Shown here in pieces: positions 1-9,633 of a DNA stretch of 64,000 nt. Positions within the stretch are counted from its first letter, which is position 1. The number at the start of each line of letters is the position of its first letter. The DNA is taken from positions 2,108,001 through 2,172,000 of the forward strand of contig NZ_CP080377.1 in assembly GCF_019443505.1 (NCBI RefSeq), in the 5' to 3' direction. The translations under genes and the position numbers were made by a program. The notes below the pieces were generated by a model. It searched no databases, had not been told where the DNA came from, and saw nothing but the letters and a program-made list of their open reading frames with translations. The DNA comes from Janthinobacterium sp. PAMC25594. Its GTDB lineage: Bacteria; Pseudomonadota; Gammaproteobacteria; Burkholderiales; Burkholderiaceae_D.

Positions 1-381
1 GCCGAAGCGCTTGCTCTCGATACCGACGAAGGTATTGCGCGATTCGATGGTCGACGATTTACCCTGGCCATTGATGCCGCCTTCGTCAAAGTTGTTCAGG
101 CTGCCTTCGATCTGCCACAGGCCGCGCACGTCGCCCTTGATGCCGATCGAGCCGGCAAAGCCGATGCGCGAATTGCCGTCCGAGACGCGGCCACGGCTGC
201 CGTAGGGAGTGGGGCCGCCTTCGGCTTTCACCGATTCGATCTCGCCGTTCAGGAAACCGTAGATGCGGGTTTCGACATGGCGATTTTCCAGGATGCCCTC
301 AGCCAGCGCGCTGCCGGACAAGGCCGCCAGGATCGCCGCCGCCAGGACTCGGCGGGTGCAACGGTTGTTCAGTGGTGTCAT
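1..381 (-). CDS. Gram-negative porin, N-terminal part (runs off window)
   Basis: The 127 visible codons begin with an Arg-rich start and a hydrophobic stretch ending in ALA, a typical Sec signal peptide. What follows reads like the first beta strands of a general trimeric porin (ETRIYGFLNGEIES, then NSRIGFAGS and LWQIEGSLNNF). Such proteins form outer-membrane diffusion channels. The ATG at 381 has a strong ribosome site (GAGGAGA) 5-10 bases upstream. It follows the hexuronate genes on the same strand but lies beyond a strong terminator, so it probably has its own promoter in the 100-bp gap. A role in sugar-acid uptake is only inferred from position. The C-terminal two thirds are outside the window. 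Confidence 0.85.
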   Translation of the reverse strand, partial: MTPLNNRCTRRVLAAAILAALSGSALAEGILENRHVETRIYGFLNGEIESVKAEGGPTPYGSRGRVSDGNSRIGFAGSIGIKGDVRGLWQIEGSLNNFDEGGINGQGKSSTIESRNTFVGIESKRFG

Positions 382-428
382 GTGCTTCTCCTCTTCTCGC
401 GCCTTGATTGGCGCATATGTATAAACAT

Positions 429-481
429 CAAAAAAAAACAGCTCCCCGCCGCACCGCGTGGTGCAGAAAACAGCGGGGGGA
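429..481 (-). terminator. Rho-independent terminator after the uxa/MFS operon
   Basis: On the minus strand a GC-rich hairpin (outer arms CCCCGC/GCGGGG, inner arms GCACC/GGTGC) is followed by a run of nine T residues. It sits about 20 bases past the stop of the MFS transporter and before the porin gene, so it should end the hexuronate operon transcript. Confidence 0.85.
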
Positions 482-499
482 AACAGGGAGTGCCGGTCG

Positions 500-1795
500 T
501 CAGGTGCTGAAGGCTGGTTTACCCAGCGATACGGCTGGCGCCATCTTTTCGCGTATCAGCATGCACACCACGACGGCGGCCACCAGATCGAATATGGCCA
601 GCAGCATGAACAGGGGGCTGTAGCCGACCAGGGTCACCAGCACGCCGAACACCAGCGTGAAAATGGTGGCGCCCAGGTAGCCGGACATGCCGGCCAGTCC
701 TGTAGCGGTGGCCACTTCGTTCTTGCCGAAAACGTCGGAGGTGATCGAGTACAGCGCGCCCGATAAAGTCTGGTGAGCGAAGCCACCCACGCACAGCAGG
801 GCGATGGCCGCATACGGACTGGCCACCAGGCCGATACAGGCTGGGCCGATCATGCAGACGGCACCGACGATGACCACTAGCTTGCGCGAGGTGAACAGCG
901 ATACCTTCCAGTATTTGTGGAACCACGGGCTCAGGTAGCCGCCCAACACGCAGCCGATGTCGGCGGCCAAGAACGGCAGCCAGGCGAACATGGCGATTTC
1001 CTTGATGTTCATGTGGCGCTCGGTGGCCATGTACAAAGGGATCCAGGCATTGAAAGTTTGCCAGGCCGGCTCCGACAGGAAGCGTGGGATGGCGATGGCC
1101 CAGAAATTACGGCTGCGCACGATCTGGTGCCAGCGCGCCTTCGGCGCCACCCCGTTGCCAGACGCGTCGCTCTGCTCCTGGCCTTCCAGGATGAAGTCGC
1201 GCTCCTTGTCGGTCAACAGCTTCTGGTCGCGCGGATGCTTGTAGAAGGCCAGCCACAGTCCCGTCCAGACGATGCCGATGGCGCCGACGATAACGAAGGA
1301 CATCTGCCAGCTGCCGTGCAGGATGGTCCACACCACCAGCGGCGGTGCGCAGAGGGCGCCGATCGAGGACCCGATATTGAACCAGCCAATGGCGATCGAG
1401 CGCTCCTTGGCCGGGAACCACTCGGTGGTAGCCTTCACGCCAGCGGGAATGCCAGCCGCCTCGGTCAGGCCCAGCATGCCGCGGAACAGCGCCATGCTTT
1501 GCCAGCCCGTGGCCATCGCCGCACAGGCGCAGGCCACCGACCAGGCCAGCGCAAAGACTGCGAAGCCAAGCTTGGTGCCGATGGCGTCGATCACATAGCC
1601 GGCGATGGGCTGCATCAGCGCATAGCAGACCTGCCACGCCACCACGATGTACGAATACTCCTGCGTGGTGATATTGAGTTCACTCATCATCGTTGGCGCC
1701 GCCACCGACAAGGTATTGCGTGCCAGGTAATTGACGATCAGTCCGGCCGTGACCAGACCGACCATCCACCAGCGCATGCCGCGTATTTTAGTCAT
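500..1795 (-). CDS. MFS transporter, hexuronate (ExuT/anion:cation symporter) type
   Basis: A 431-residue protein with about 12 hydrophobic segments. The first one (MRWWMVGLVTAGLIVNYLAR, then a TLSVAAP-like motif) is typical of the anion:cation symporter family that carries galacturonate, glucuronate and related sugar acids across the inner membrane. I chose the ATG at 1795 because GAGGGAGA lies just upstream; an in-frame ATG 45 bases earlier has no such site. It follows uxaC, uxaA and uxaB on the same strand, which supports hexuronate as the substrate. The exact substrate is inferred from neighbours. Confidence 0.88.
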   Translation of the reverse strand: MTKIRGMRWWMVGLVTAGLIVNYLARNTLSVAAPTMMSELNITTQEYSYIVVAWQVCYALMQPIAGYVIDAIGTKLGFAVFALAWSVACACAAMATGWQSMALFRGMLGLTEAAGIPAGVKATTEWFPAKERSIAIGWFNIGSSIGALCAPPLVVWTILHGSWQMSFVIVGAIGIVWTGLWLAFYKHPRDQKLLTDKERDFILEGQEQSDASGNGVAPKARWHQIVRSRNFWAIAIPRFLSEPAWQTFNAWIPLYMATERHMNIKEIAMFAWLPFLAADIGCVLGGYLSPWFHKYWKVSLFTSRKLVVIVGAVCMIGPACIGLVASPYAAIALLCVGGFAHQTLSGALYSITSDVFGKNEVATATGLAGMSGYLGATIFTLVFGVLVTLVGYSPLFMLLAIFDLVAAVVVCMLIREKMAPAVSLGKPAFST

Positions 1796-1818
1796 GTTGT
1801 CTCCCTCTATCCATCCAA

Positions 1819-1838
1819 GGCGGCGCCGTTGCGCCGCC
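1819..1838. other. Perfect 8-bp GC hairpin in the uxaB-MFS gap
   Basis: GGCGGCGC, a four-base loop and GCGCCGCC form a perfect stem between uxaB and the transporter gene. On the minus strand no T run follows, so it is more likely an mRNA processing or stabilising hairpin within the operon than a terminator. Confidence 0.5.
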
Positions 1839-1940
1839 ACTTTTTGGGCCGTTCAGCCCTCCTGGGGAAGTGCCTTCGGCCTCGGTTTTTATGGGTGCTG
1901 CTGTGTTGCGGTATTGCTGTTGCGGTCCAGTTTTTCTGTT

Positions 1941-3368
1941 TTACAGTGCCTGCAAGGCGCCGCGCATACCCTGCGACGCGATATCTTGCAAGGCCGTGGC
2001 CACGGCTTTCGCCAGGCCCGGCACCGCGTTCAAGTCACGGCTCCACACGTTTTCCTGCGCCAGCCAGTCCTGCGCCAGTTGCTGCAAGCTCAGGCGGCCG
2101 GCATCGACATTGGCCCAGTTCTGCCTGAACCACGTCAGGCTGGCTGCATCGTCGGACAAGGCGACGACGTCGCCGCGGTACAGCAGCATGGTGGCGGCCA
2201 GCGCCAGCACCAGGCGTTGCGGCAGTCGTCCATGCAACTCCACGTAGCGCAGCAACTGCGGCGCGATGCGAGCGGCGAACTTGCTCCAGCTGTTGAGGGC
2301 GATGGACGCCAAGCGGTGCTGTATGTAAGGGTTGCGGAAGCGCAGCAGCACGTCGCGCGCAAACTGCTGCAATTCATCCTGCGGAAGTGGCAAGGCCGGA
2401 ATAATTTCCTGCGCCAGGGTGTCAGCCAGATAGCCGCCCACTTGCGCGTCGTTGACGGCCTCGCCCACGGTTTCCAGGCCAGCTAACAGGGCCACGGGCA
2501 CCAGCGCCGTATGGCCGCCGTTGAGGATGCCCACCTTGCGCTTCTTGTAGGGAGTGATGTCGTCGACCAGCAAGATATTCAGGTTCGCGCCCGCCAGCTT
2601 CAATTCATCGGCCAGCGATGCGGGGCCTTCGATGACGAACAGGTAGTAGTATTCGGCGGCCACCATGAACTGGTCGCGATAGCCGAGTTCCGCCTCGATG
2701 GCGGCGGCGTCCTGCGGATAGCCGGTGACGATACGGTCGACCAGGGTCGAGCAAAAGACGCAGGCGTTGTCGAGCCAGTCGGCAAAGCCCGCGTCGAGCT
2801 GCCACAGGCGGGCGAAGTGCAGCACGGCCGCCTTCAAAGCCGGGCCATTCTGTTCGATCAGTTCGCACGGCAACAGCACCACGCCTTTTGTACGGTCGCC
2901 CTCAAAATACGCGTAGCGGTCGAACAGCAGGCGTGCCAGCTTGGCGGGAAAACTCGATGGCGGCGCGGCGTCAAACGCATCGCTGTCGTTGGTGACGATG
3001 CCCGCCTCGGTAGTGTTCGAAACGATAAAGCGCAGTTCGGGCAGGCTGGCCAGCACCAGGTAGTCGCCATACATGCTGGCCGGGTTGATTTCGCGCTGCA
3101 CGCAAGAGATGGTGCGGCAGGTGCTGACGGGCTGGCCCGCTTCATCGAGGCCGCGCACGACGGTGGTAAACAAGCCATCCTGCACGTCGAGCAGGGGCGA
3201 GCCGCTGCCGCCACGCGGACGCACCACCACCACGCCCGCGTTCAAGCCGCTGCGTTCGTTGAGCAGGTCGACCTGCCAGTCAAAAAACCCGCGCATGAAA
3301 TTGCCCTGGCCGAATTGCAGGATCTTAATCGGCAGGTCGAACGGTGTACTGCGGCGCAATGCTTGCAT
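1941..3368 (-). CDS. uxaB: Tagaturonate reductase (altronate oxidoreductase)
   Basis: A 475-residue protein of the mannitol dehydrogenase superfamily. It begins with the nucleotide-binding region ILQFGQGNFMRGFFDW and contains the family segments VVVRPRGG, YLVLASLPELRFIVSNTTEAG and KKRKVGILNGGHT. In the galacturonate branch of hexuronate breakdown it reduces tagaturonate to altronate with NADH. The ATG at 3368 gives the usual length; a GTG at 3383 overlapping the uxaA stop is an alternative. It lies 11 bases after uxaA on the same strand, consistent with co-transcription. No defect is visible. Confidence 0.93.
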   Translation of the reverse strand: MQALRRSTPFDLPIKILQFGQGNFMRGFFDWQVDLLNERSGLNAGVVVVRPRGGSGSPLLDVQDGLFTTVVRGLDEAGQPVSTCRTISCVQREINPASMYGDYLVLASLPELRFIVSNTTEAGIVTNDSDAFDAAPPSSFPAKLARLLFDRYAYFEGDRTKGVVLLPCELIEQNGPALKAAVLHFARLWQLDAGFADWLDNACVFCSTLVDRIVTGYPQDAAAIEAELGYRDQFMVAAEYYYLFVIEGPASLADELKLAGANLNILLVDDITPYKKRKVGILNGGHTALVPVALLAGLETVGEAVNDAQVGGYLADTLAQEIIPALPLPQDELQQFARDVLLRFRNPYIQHRLASIALNSWSKFAARIAPQLLRYVELHGRLPQRLVLALAATMLLYRGDVVALSDDAASLTWFRQNWANVDAGRLSLQQLAQDWLAQENVWSRDLNAVPGLAKAVATALQDIASQGMRGALQAL

Positions 3369-3379
3369 GGGAATGTCGT

Positions 3380-4978
3380 TCACAGTGAAATGTCGCGTTT
3401 CCAGAAGATGAAGTCGTATTGCTGCAGGCGGTCGGCCTTGGCCTGGTACTGGCCGCCGGCGGTCGCCACCACCATGTCGAATAGGCCGTTGGCTACGTCC
3501 GGCAATGGCGTGCCGTCGATGACGGGGCCGCAGTCGTAGTCGATCAGGTCCGACAGCTTTTTCGCCACCCGCGTATTGCTGGAAATCTTCAGCACCGGCA
3601 CGATCGGATTGCCCGTCGGCGTGCCCAGACCCGTGGAAAACAGCACTACATTGGCGCCTGAGGCCACGATGCCCGTCACCGATTCGACATCGCCACCCGG
3701 CGTGCACAGCAGAGACAAACCTGGTTTCGGACTTTGCTCGCCGTAGTCGAGTACAGAGACGATGGGCGAGGTACCACCTTTCTTTGCCGCGCCAGCCGAT
3801 TTCATCGCGTCCGTGATCAAGCCGTCACGGATGTTGCCGGGGCTGGGGTTATCGGCGAAATGCGTGCCGACCGCTTCGGCACGCGCCTCGAAGTCGCGCA
3901 TCAGGCCGAGGAAACGGCGCTTGTCGTCGTCGTTTTCGCAACGCTCGATCAGGTTGGCCTCGACGCCGCACAGTTCAGGGAATTCGGCCAGGATGGACGA
4001 ACCGCCCACGGCCACTACCATGTCCGACACCAAACCCATGGCAGGGTTGGCGGAAATGCCAGAAAAACCGTCCGAACCGCCGCACTTGACGCCGATTTTC
4101 AGGTGCGACAGCGGCACCGGCTGGCGCCGCACCTTGTTCGCTTCCCTCAATTGCGCCAGGGTATCCGTCAGCACGGCCTTCATCATGGCGTCTTCGCTAT
4201 CCCATTTCTGCTGCTCGTAGATCAGGCAGGGCTTGTCGAAATGCGGGTTCTGTTTGGCCAGCGCTTCCTGGAACATGGCGATCTGCGCGTTCTGGCAGCC
4301 CAGGCTGAAGACCGTAATACCCGCCACGTTCGGATGGTCGGCGTAAGCCGATAAAATCTTGCACAGCGAGCGTGCATCGGCACGCGTGCCACCGCAGCCG
4401 CCGTTGTGCGTGATGATGCGCACGCCGTCCAGGTTCGGGAAGGGACGCACGACAGGTTTCGGCGCCTCCATGTCTTCGCCCAGCAAGGACAGGGTGAATG
4501 AAGCCAGGTCGTTGCGCGTATAGCCGAGTGGCGCTTCGAGCGCATTGCGCAGGTGTTCGACGTTGCGGTTTTCGCAGAAGACCAGAGGGAAGATCAGCCA
4601 GTAATTGGCCGTCCCAACCCTGCCGTCGGCGCGTACCACGCCAGAAAAGGTGGCGCCTTCGAGACGCGCTACGTCGGGCGGCGTCCAGGTGTAGGGCGCT
4701 TGCGGTTCCAGCTCCACTTCGGCCGCGTAATGGTGCAGGTTTTCCGTGGTGACGGCTTCGCCGCGGCGGATATCCACCGTGGCCTTGCCGACGGGGACGC
4801 CGTACAGGCGCAGGATATCGCCGGTAGCGAAGGCGCGGCGGGCCAGCTTGTGCTTGGTTTTTACGGCGCTGCTGATGAGGATGGACTCGCCTTCCCAGTT
4901 CACCACTTCCCCAGCGGCGAGGTCTGACAAGGCGACCAGCATGTCGTCGTCGGGATGGATGCACAATACTTTTTGCAT
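3380..4978 (-). CDS. uxaA: Altronate dehydratase
   Basis: A 532-residue UxaA/GarD-family enzyme. The N-terminal ~100 residues are the SAF-like domain (MQKVLCIHPDDD start), and the rest is the large catalytic domain with family segments such as HNGGCGGTRADARSLCKIL, KIGVKCGGSDGFSG and FSTGLGTPTGNPIVPV. It dehydrates D-altronate to 2-keto-3-deoxygluconate and belongs to a family that needs iron or other divalent metal. The ATG at 4978 is chosen because homology starts there; the 31 codons upstream look unrelated. It sits 20 bases after uxaC. Confidence 0.93.
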   Translation of the reverse strand: MQKVLCIHPDDDMLVALSDLAAGEVVNWEGESILISSAVKTKHKLARRAFATGDILRLYGVPVGKATVDIRRGEAVTTENLHHYAAEVELEPQAPYTWTPPDVARLEGATFSGVVRADGRVGTANYWLIFPLVFCENRNVEHLRNALEAPLGYTRNDLASFTLSLLGEDMEAPKPVVRPFPNLDGVRIITHNGGCGGTRADARSLCKILSAYADHPNVAGITVFSLGCQNAQIAMFQEALAKQNPHFDKPCLIYEQQKWDSEDAMMKAVLTDTLAQLREANKVRRQPVPLSHLKIGVKCGGSDGFSGISANPAMGLVSDMVVAVGGSSILAEFPELCGVEANLIERCENDDDKRRFLGLMRDFEARAEAVGTHFADNPSPGNIRDGLITDAMKSAGAAKKGGTSPIVSVLDYGEQSPKPGLSLLCTPGGDVESVTGIVASGANVVLFSTGLGTPTGNPIVPVLKISSNTRVAKKLSDLIDYDCGPVIDGTPLPDVANGLFDMVVATAGGQYQAKADRLQQYDFIFWKRDISL

Positions 4979-4997
4979 GACAGCTCCTGGCGGCGGC

Positions 4998-6392
4998 TTA
5001 GAGTTGGAAATACTTCTGGGCGTTTTCGTAGCAGATGCCACGCACGATGGTGGCCAGCGCCTCGAAATCATTCGGGTATTCCCCGCCGTGCACCCATTCG
5101 CCGATCTGGCGGCATACCAGCCGGCGGAAGTAGTCGTGGCGCGGATAGGACGCGAAACTGCGCGAATCGGTCACCATGCCGACGAACACGCCCAGCACGC
5201 TGTGATTGCCGAAGCCGACCAGTTGCTGCAGATTGCCTTCCTTGTGGTCGTTGAACCACCAGGCCGGGCCGAACTGCAGCTTGCCTGCCACCGTGCCGTC
5301 CTGGAAGTTACCCACCATGGTCGACAACACTTCATTCATGTTCGGGTTCAGGCAGAACAGCATGGTCTTCGGCAGGCGGTCGTCCAGGTCCAGCGCGTTG
5401 AGCAGCGATGCCAGACCCGCGCTGCAGCTCATGTCGGAGATCGAGTCGTAACCCGTGTCCGGTCCCAGCAAGCCGCGCATGCGGTCGTTGTTGTTGCGCT
5501 GCGCGCCGATGTGCAGGCACATGGTCCAGCCATAGTTCGCATACACGCGGCCGATCGCCTCTAACAGACCGCGCAGGTACAGGCCGTTTTCCACGTCGCT
5601 GAGCAAGGTGCCTTGCAGACGCTTGGCGAACAGCGCTTCGAGTTCCTCGGCGCTGGCCGCCTGCACGGGCAAGGTCACGTCGACGGCGTGGTCCGAGATG
5701 CGCGCACCGCGCGAGTGGAAGAATTCCACGCGCACGGCCAGCGCGGCGATCAGCGAGGCAAACGAGGTGACGGGAACATCGGCCACTGCGCTCAGGCGCT
5801 GCAGGTACTCGGGGAAGCGCGGCTGGTTGATGCGCATGGCCTTGTCCGGACGGTAGGCGGGCAGGACGCGCGTCTTCAGGCCGGAGGCGGCGATTTCAGC
5901 ATGCTGCAGCAGGTCGTCGGCCGGATCGTCGGTGGTGCAGGCGATTTCCACGCCCGCCTGTTCCAGCAGCGACCAGGTATCCATCGTTGCTAGCATATCG
6001 TTGGCCTGTTCCCAGATCGCGTCCGCATTGGCTTCGTTGATCAGCAAGTCGATATTGAAGATGCGGCGCAGTTCCAGGTGGCTCCAGTGGTGGATTGGAT
6101 TGCCGATGGCCAGTGGCAGCACCTTGCAAAAAGCACGGAATTTTTCCTGGTCCGAGCGCTCTCCCGTGATGAATTCCTCGGCTACGCCGGCCGTGCGCAT
6201 CAAGCGCCATTTGTAGTGGTCGCCAGCCAGCCACAGCTCGGCGATGTTGCGGAATGTTTTGCGGCTGGCGATCTCGCCCTGCTGCAAATGCGAGTGGTAA
6301 TCGATGATGGGCAGGTCGGCCGCCACTTCGTGGTAAAGCTTGCGCGCTGTTTGAGTGGTGAGAAGAAAATCCTGATTCATGAACTCGGTCAT
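4998..6392 (-). CDS. uxaC: Glucuronate (uronate) isomerase
   Basis: A 464-residue amidohydrolase-fold isomerase, the usual length for UxaC. The segment LPIIDYHSHLQ near residue 30 carries the metal-binding HxH-like motif. Later segments AEEFITG, CTTDDPADDL, LPAYRPDKAM and MCLHIGAQRNNN are characteristic of the family. It interconverts glucuronate/fructuronate and galacturonate/tagaturonate, the first step of the pathway. The ATG at 6392 follows a strong AGGAGA site. As the first gene of the minus-strand operon it lies next to the operator-like repeats at 6463-6496. Confidence 0.95.
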   Translation of the reverse strand: MTEFMNQDFLLTTQTARKLYHEVAADLPIIDYHSHLQQGEIASRKTFRNIAELWLAGDHYKWRLMRTAGVAEEFITGERSDQEKFRAFCKVLPLAIGNPIHHWSHLELRRIFNIDLLINEANADAIWEQANDMLATMDTWSLLEQAGVEIACTTDDPADDLLQHAEIAASGLKTRVLPAYRPDKAMRINQPRFPEYLQRLSAVADVPVTSFASLIAALAVRVEFFHSRGARISDHAVDVTLPVQAASAEELEALFAKRLQGTLLSDVENGLYLRGLLEAIGRVYANYGWTMCLHIGAQRNNNDRMRGLLGPDTGYDSISDMSCSAGLASLLNALDLDDRLPKTMLFCLNPNMNEVLSTMVGNFQDGTVAGKLQFGPAWWFNDHKEGNLQQLVGFGNHSVLGVFVGMVTDSRSFASYPRHDYFRRLVCRQIGEWVHGGEYPNDFEALATIVRGICYENAQKYFQL

Positions 6393-6462
6393 CGTAGCTA
6401 TCTCCTTGCTGCGCGCGATGGGTCTCGCGCTATGTTTTGTCGTGGCACCAAACTGGCGCACT

Positions 6463-6497
6463 CTGATATATCAGAATAGTAAATGTAATATATCAGT
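6463..6497 (-). promoter_or_regulatory. Paired TGATATATCA-type operator upstream of uxaC
   Basis: A perfect 12-bp palindrome CTGATATATCAG (6463-6474) is followed 23 bases later by a second near-copy TAATATATCA (6487-6496). The spacing is about two helical turns, 70-105 bases before the uxaC start. Paired palindromes at hexuronate operons are expected for a GntR-family ExuR/UxuR-like repressor; no such regulator gene is in the window, so the binding protein is inferred. Confidence 0.6.
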
Positions 6498-6514
6498 AAA
6501 CGCAAGCGTAAATA

Positions 6515-6928
6515 TCAAGAAGCACAAGTGGAAGGGCAGGAAACAACAGGTTGGAATTTGTGGGAATCGTCGAGGAGTTCGATGAGTGGCACGTCATGTA
6601 GATGGAAATTCTTACTGATAACGACCGTCAGGGGACGAAACGCCATAGAGTTGACTTCCCGCACCATGGCAGCATCTCGCACATCGCTGATGCGCAGCAC
6701 GAGGAAGCGAGAACGCTCCACTCCTCAGGGCAGTTGGCCAGAATCGAATTTGAGTGTTTGCGAAATCAGGAAGGTGTGCAGTCCGCTGCCGCCAATCAAG
6801 ACCCGGGCCAATTCAAAAAAAAATACGTCACAGTGCTGGTAGCGCATCGAGAATAAGCGTCCATTTGTTCTGTAAGCGTCTTCCTGTTCGTTTGCTCGCA
6901 GAATTGACCCACTCTTGTTAAGTTGCAC
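6515..6928 (-). pseudogene. Unrecognised minus-strand ORF with one in-frame stop
   Basis: Two minus-strand open stretches, 6725-6928 and 6515-6721, are in the same frame and separated only by a TGA at 6725-6727. Read through, they would give about 135 residues with predicted beta/alpha alternation. I do not recognise the product. The upstream part overlaps the IS21-type end at 6917, so if it was a gene its 5' end has been cut. It may also be fortuitous. Confidence 0.25.
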
Positions 6929-7220
6929 TGAAAATTAACCCACTTTCCCCACGAATTTGCAACGGAATCTGACCCACGTTAGTAGCACAATTCCACCTGT
7001 CTTATCGGCAGGAGATCGGAGTAATCAACGTGGCTCTACTCGGTATCATTCGACGCTGGCACCTTCGTGACCAGATCCCAATACGAGAAATCGCCAGGCG
7101 ACTGGATATTTCACGCAATACCGTCCGGCGCTATCTGCGCTCGGAAACCACTGAGCCCTCCTATGCGGAGCGGCGATCAGTTAGCGGATTAGACAAATAC
7201 TCGGTGCAGCTACTCGGTCA
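6917..7220 (+). pseudogene. IS21-family left end with truncated istA
   Basis: From 6917 the sequence is almost the same as 44053-44174. It then enters a GTG-initiated reading frame (7030) whose product starts MALLGIIRRWHLRDQIPIRE and contains a helix-turn-helix (IARRLDISRNTVRRYL) and SGLDKYS. This is the N-terminal DNA-binding part of an IS21-type transposase IstA. Homology stops near 7220, long before the catalytic DDE domain, so this is a remnant. The frame stays open to 7350 but that tail looks unrelated. No istB is present. Confidence 0.75.
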
Positions 7221-7479
7221 AGTAGATCCAGTGCTCCAGATGTATCCCCAGCGACGACTGACTTCCCCTACCACCACGGCCGTTCGGCAAACTCCCACCC
7301 GTATAGTCCGGCGAATCTCCTGCCCTCGATATTACATTTTGGAAAGGTAAGTTGAATTGTTACAAAGTGTAAGAATTTTCCGTGTTTGCCACTGCAATAA
7401 TATTTGCAAATAATACATTGGGCGATGAAAAGGATATTCGGTCGCGTCGTGTCCTGCTAAATAGCCAAATGGGATCAGT

Positions 7480-9633
7480 TTGAAATCTTCAACTCAACAG
7501 TGCTTGCCTGAAATGGATAGGTTAAGAACCGGACTCGCCAGTCTTTGCATGGTGGCCAAGCATTGCGAAGTCAATTCCACACCCGAGCAGTTGCTCCACG
7601 CCTTGGGGCTGGACGAAGTCCTGGATGGTACCCATGAGCTTATGAGGGCCATCAAGTTCCTCGGCCTCAAGGGCCGGCAGGCGAACATGGTCTGGCCGAG
7701 ACTATCCAAGATCTCCTGGCCCTCCATAGCCGAATTGAATAACGGACAATTTGTCGTGGTAATGCGCGCCGACAGCGAAAAAATCATCATCTTCGATCCC
7801 ATGCGTCCGCAATCGTCGCTGGCGTGTACCCGCGACGATTTTCTGAGCGTATGGGACGGAAAAATCATATTAATAAAGGGCGCGGCCAGCGGCGGCAAGG
7901 ACGCTCAGATTTTCGGTTTCAGATGGTTTATCCCTGAAATAAAGAAATATCAAGCCATATTGCGCGAGATCTTCATCGCTGCGTTCGCGATTCAAATATT
8001 CGGACTGGCCGCACCGCTGTTCAGTCAAATCATCATCGACAAGGTGGTGGTTCACCGAAATTTGTCCACCCTGCATGTGCTGGGTATTGGCATGCTGATC
8101 CTGATCCTCTTCGAGGCGATCTTGACGGTGCTGCAGAACTATCTAATGACGCACACCGCCAGCCGGATCGACGTGGTGCTGGGAAGCCGAGTGGTGCGGC
8201 ACCTGCTGCGTCTGCCGCTGCGCTTCTTCGAGAACCGCCGCATCGGCACCATCGTCGCCCACGTGCGCGAACTCGAGACGGTGCGTCAATTCATCACCGG
8301 CAGCTCGATCGGCTCCATGCTTGACCTGCTCTCGATCATCATCCTCGTCCCGCTGATGTTTTTCTATAGTAGCCGGCTCGCTTGGCTCGTGTTGGCGACG
8401 CTGCCATTGTTTGTGGCCAGCTCATTGGCCATCGTGCCCATGATGCGCCGCCGCCTTGACGTCAAATTCCGGCTCGGCGCCGAGAACCAGTCGTTCCTGG
8501 TCGAGGGTGTCAGCGGCATCCACACGATCAAAGCTCTGGCGATCGAACCGATCATGGAGCGGCGCTGGAATCACATCCTATCGCAGTACGTGACAGCGTC
8601 CTACCGGGCCTCGTTGTTGGGTGGCATCGGCGGCGCACTGGGCCAGTTCATCCAAAAATGCGCGGCGCTGGCGATCCTGTGGAGCGGCGCTGAAGCGGTG
8701 CTGGCGGGCGATCTCAGCGTGGGCCAGCTCATTGCCTTTCAAATGCTATCGACCCGGATCATCCAGCCCATCGTGCGAATCGCACAACTGTGGCAAGAGT
8801 TCCAGCAGGTGGCGCTGTCGGTTGCCCGCATCGGCGACATCATGAATCAGGAGCAGGAACCGCGCCAAGCCGCCGGACTGTCTGGCCTGGGGCAGCTGCG
8901 CGGAGACGTGCGGCTTGACGAGCTTTGCTTCCGCTACGATGAGCGCGGACCGCTGACATTGAACCATCTGTCGCTCTCCGTGTGCGCCGGCCAAACGGTG
9001 GGGATCGTGGGCCGTAGCGGCTCAGGCAAGAGCACGCTGACGAAGTTATTGCAACGACTCTATTTCCCCGAGTCCGGCAAAATTTCCATCGACGGCACCG
9101 ATATCCGCTTCATTGACCCCGCCTATTTGCGCAGTCAGATCGGTATCGTCCTCCAAGAGAACTTCCTGTTCAACGGCACGATCGGCAGCAACATCGCGAT
9201 CAACCAACCACGCGCCGCGCTGGACAAGATCGTCCACGCGGCGACAATCGCCGGCGCGCACGAGTTCATCAGTGGGCTGCCGAACGGTTACGACACACTG
9301 GTTGGCGAACGCGGCGTCAGTTTGTCGGGCGGCCAGCGCCAACGGGTGGCCATTGCGCGGGCCTTGATGGGCAACCCCCGCATCCTGATCTTCGACGAAG
9401 CGACTAGCGCCCTGGACTACGAGTCGGAACGCATTATACAAAACAATTTGGGGCAGATCTGCCAAGGCCGTACGGTGTTTATCATTGCCCATCGGCTATC
9501 AACGGTGGCACACGCCGATACCATCCTGGTTCTCGACCGCGGCGCGATGGTGGAGCAGGGTAGCCATAGGGCACTGCTGGAGCAAGGCGGCTTGTACGCC
9601 CATCTGTTTTCGCAGCAAGAGGAGTTCGCTTGA
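7480..9633 (+). CDS. Type I secretion ABC transporter with degenerate C39 domain
   Basis: A 717-residue half-transporter of the HlyB/RtxB/PCAT class. Residues ~12-135 form a C39-like domain in which the catalytic Cys region and His are not conserved (RTGLASLCMVAK; GQFVVV in place of the usual HFVVV), while IFDP is kept. This suggests substrate binding rather than leader cleavage. Residues ~160-440 hold the membrane segments. The nucleotide-binding domain has Walker A GRSGSGKST (511-519), signature LSGGQ (615-619), Walker B ILIFDE (635-640) and H671. The TTG at 7480 gives the longest frame; ATG at 7513 is possible. It overlaps the HlyD gene by one base, so the two are coupled. Confidence 0.9.
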   Translation: MKSSTQQCLPEMDRLRTGLASLCMVAKHCEVNSTPEQLLHALGLDEVLDGTHELMRAIKFLGLKGRQANMVWPRLSKISWPSIAELNNGQFVVVMRADSEKIIIFDPMRPQSSLACTRDDFLSVWDGKIILIKGAASGGKDAQIFGFRWFIPEIKKYQAILREIFIAAFAIQIFGLAAPLFSQIIIDKVVVHRNLSTLHVLGIGMLILILFEAILTVLQNYLMTHTASRIDVVLGSRVVRHLLRLPLRFFENRRIGTIVAHVRELETVRQFITGSSIGSMLDLLSIIILVPLMFFYSSRLAWLVLATLPLFVASSLAIVPMMRRRLDVKFRLGAENQSFLVEGVSGIHTIKALAIEPIMERRWNHILSQYVTASYRASLLGGIGGALGQFIQKCAALAILWSGAEAVLAGDLSVGQLIAFQMLSTRIIQPIVRIAQLWQEFQQVALSVARIGDIMNQEQEPRQAAGLSGLGQLRGDVRLDELCFRYDERGPLTLNHLSLSVCAGQTVGIVGRSGSGKSTLTKLLQRLYFPESGKISIDGTDIRFIDPAYLRSQIGIVLQENFLFNGTIGSNIAINQPRAALDKIVHAATIAGAHEFISGLPNGYDTLVGERGVSLSGGQRQRVAIARALMGNPRILIFDEATSALDYESERIIQNNLGQICQGRTVFIIAHRLSTVAHADTILVLDRGAMVEQGSHRALLEQGGLYAHLFSQQEEFA

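Noticed and set aside
917..2128. 403-codon plus-strand open frame
   Set aside because: It runs antisense through the MFS transporter and across the uxaB end; composition is typical of a GC-rich shadow frame.
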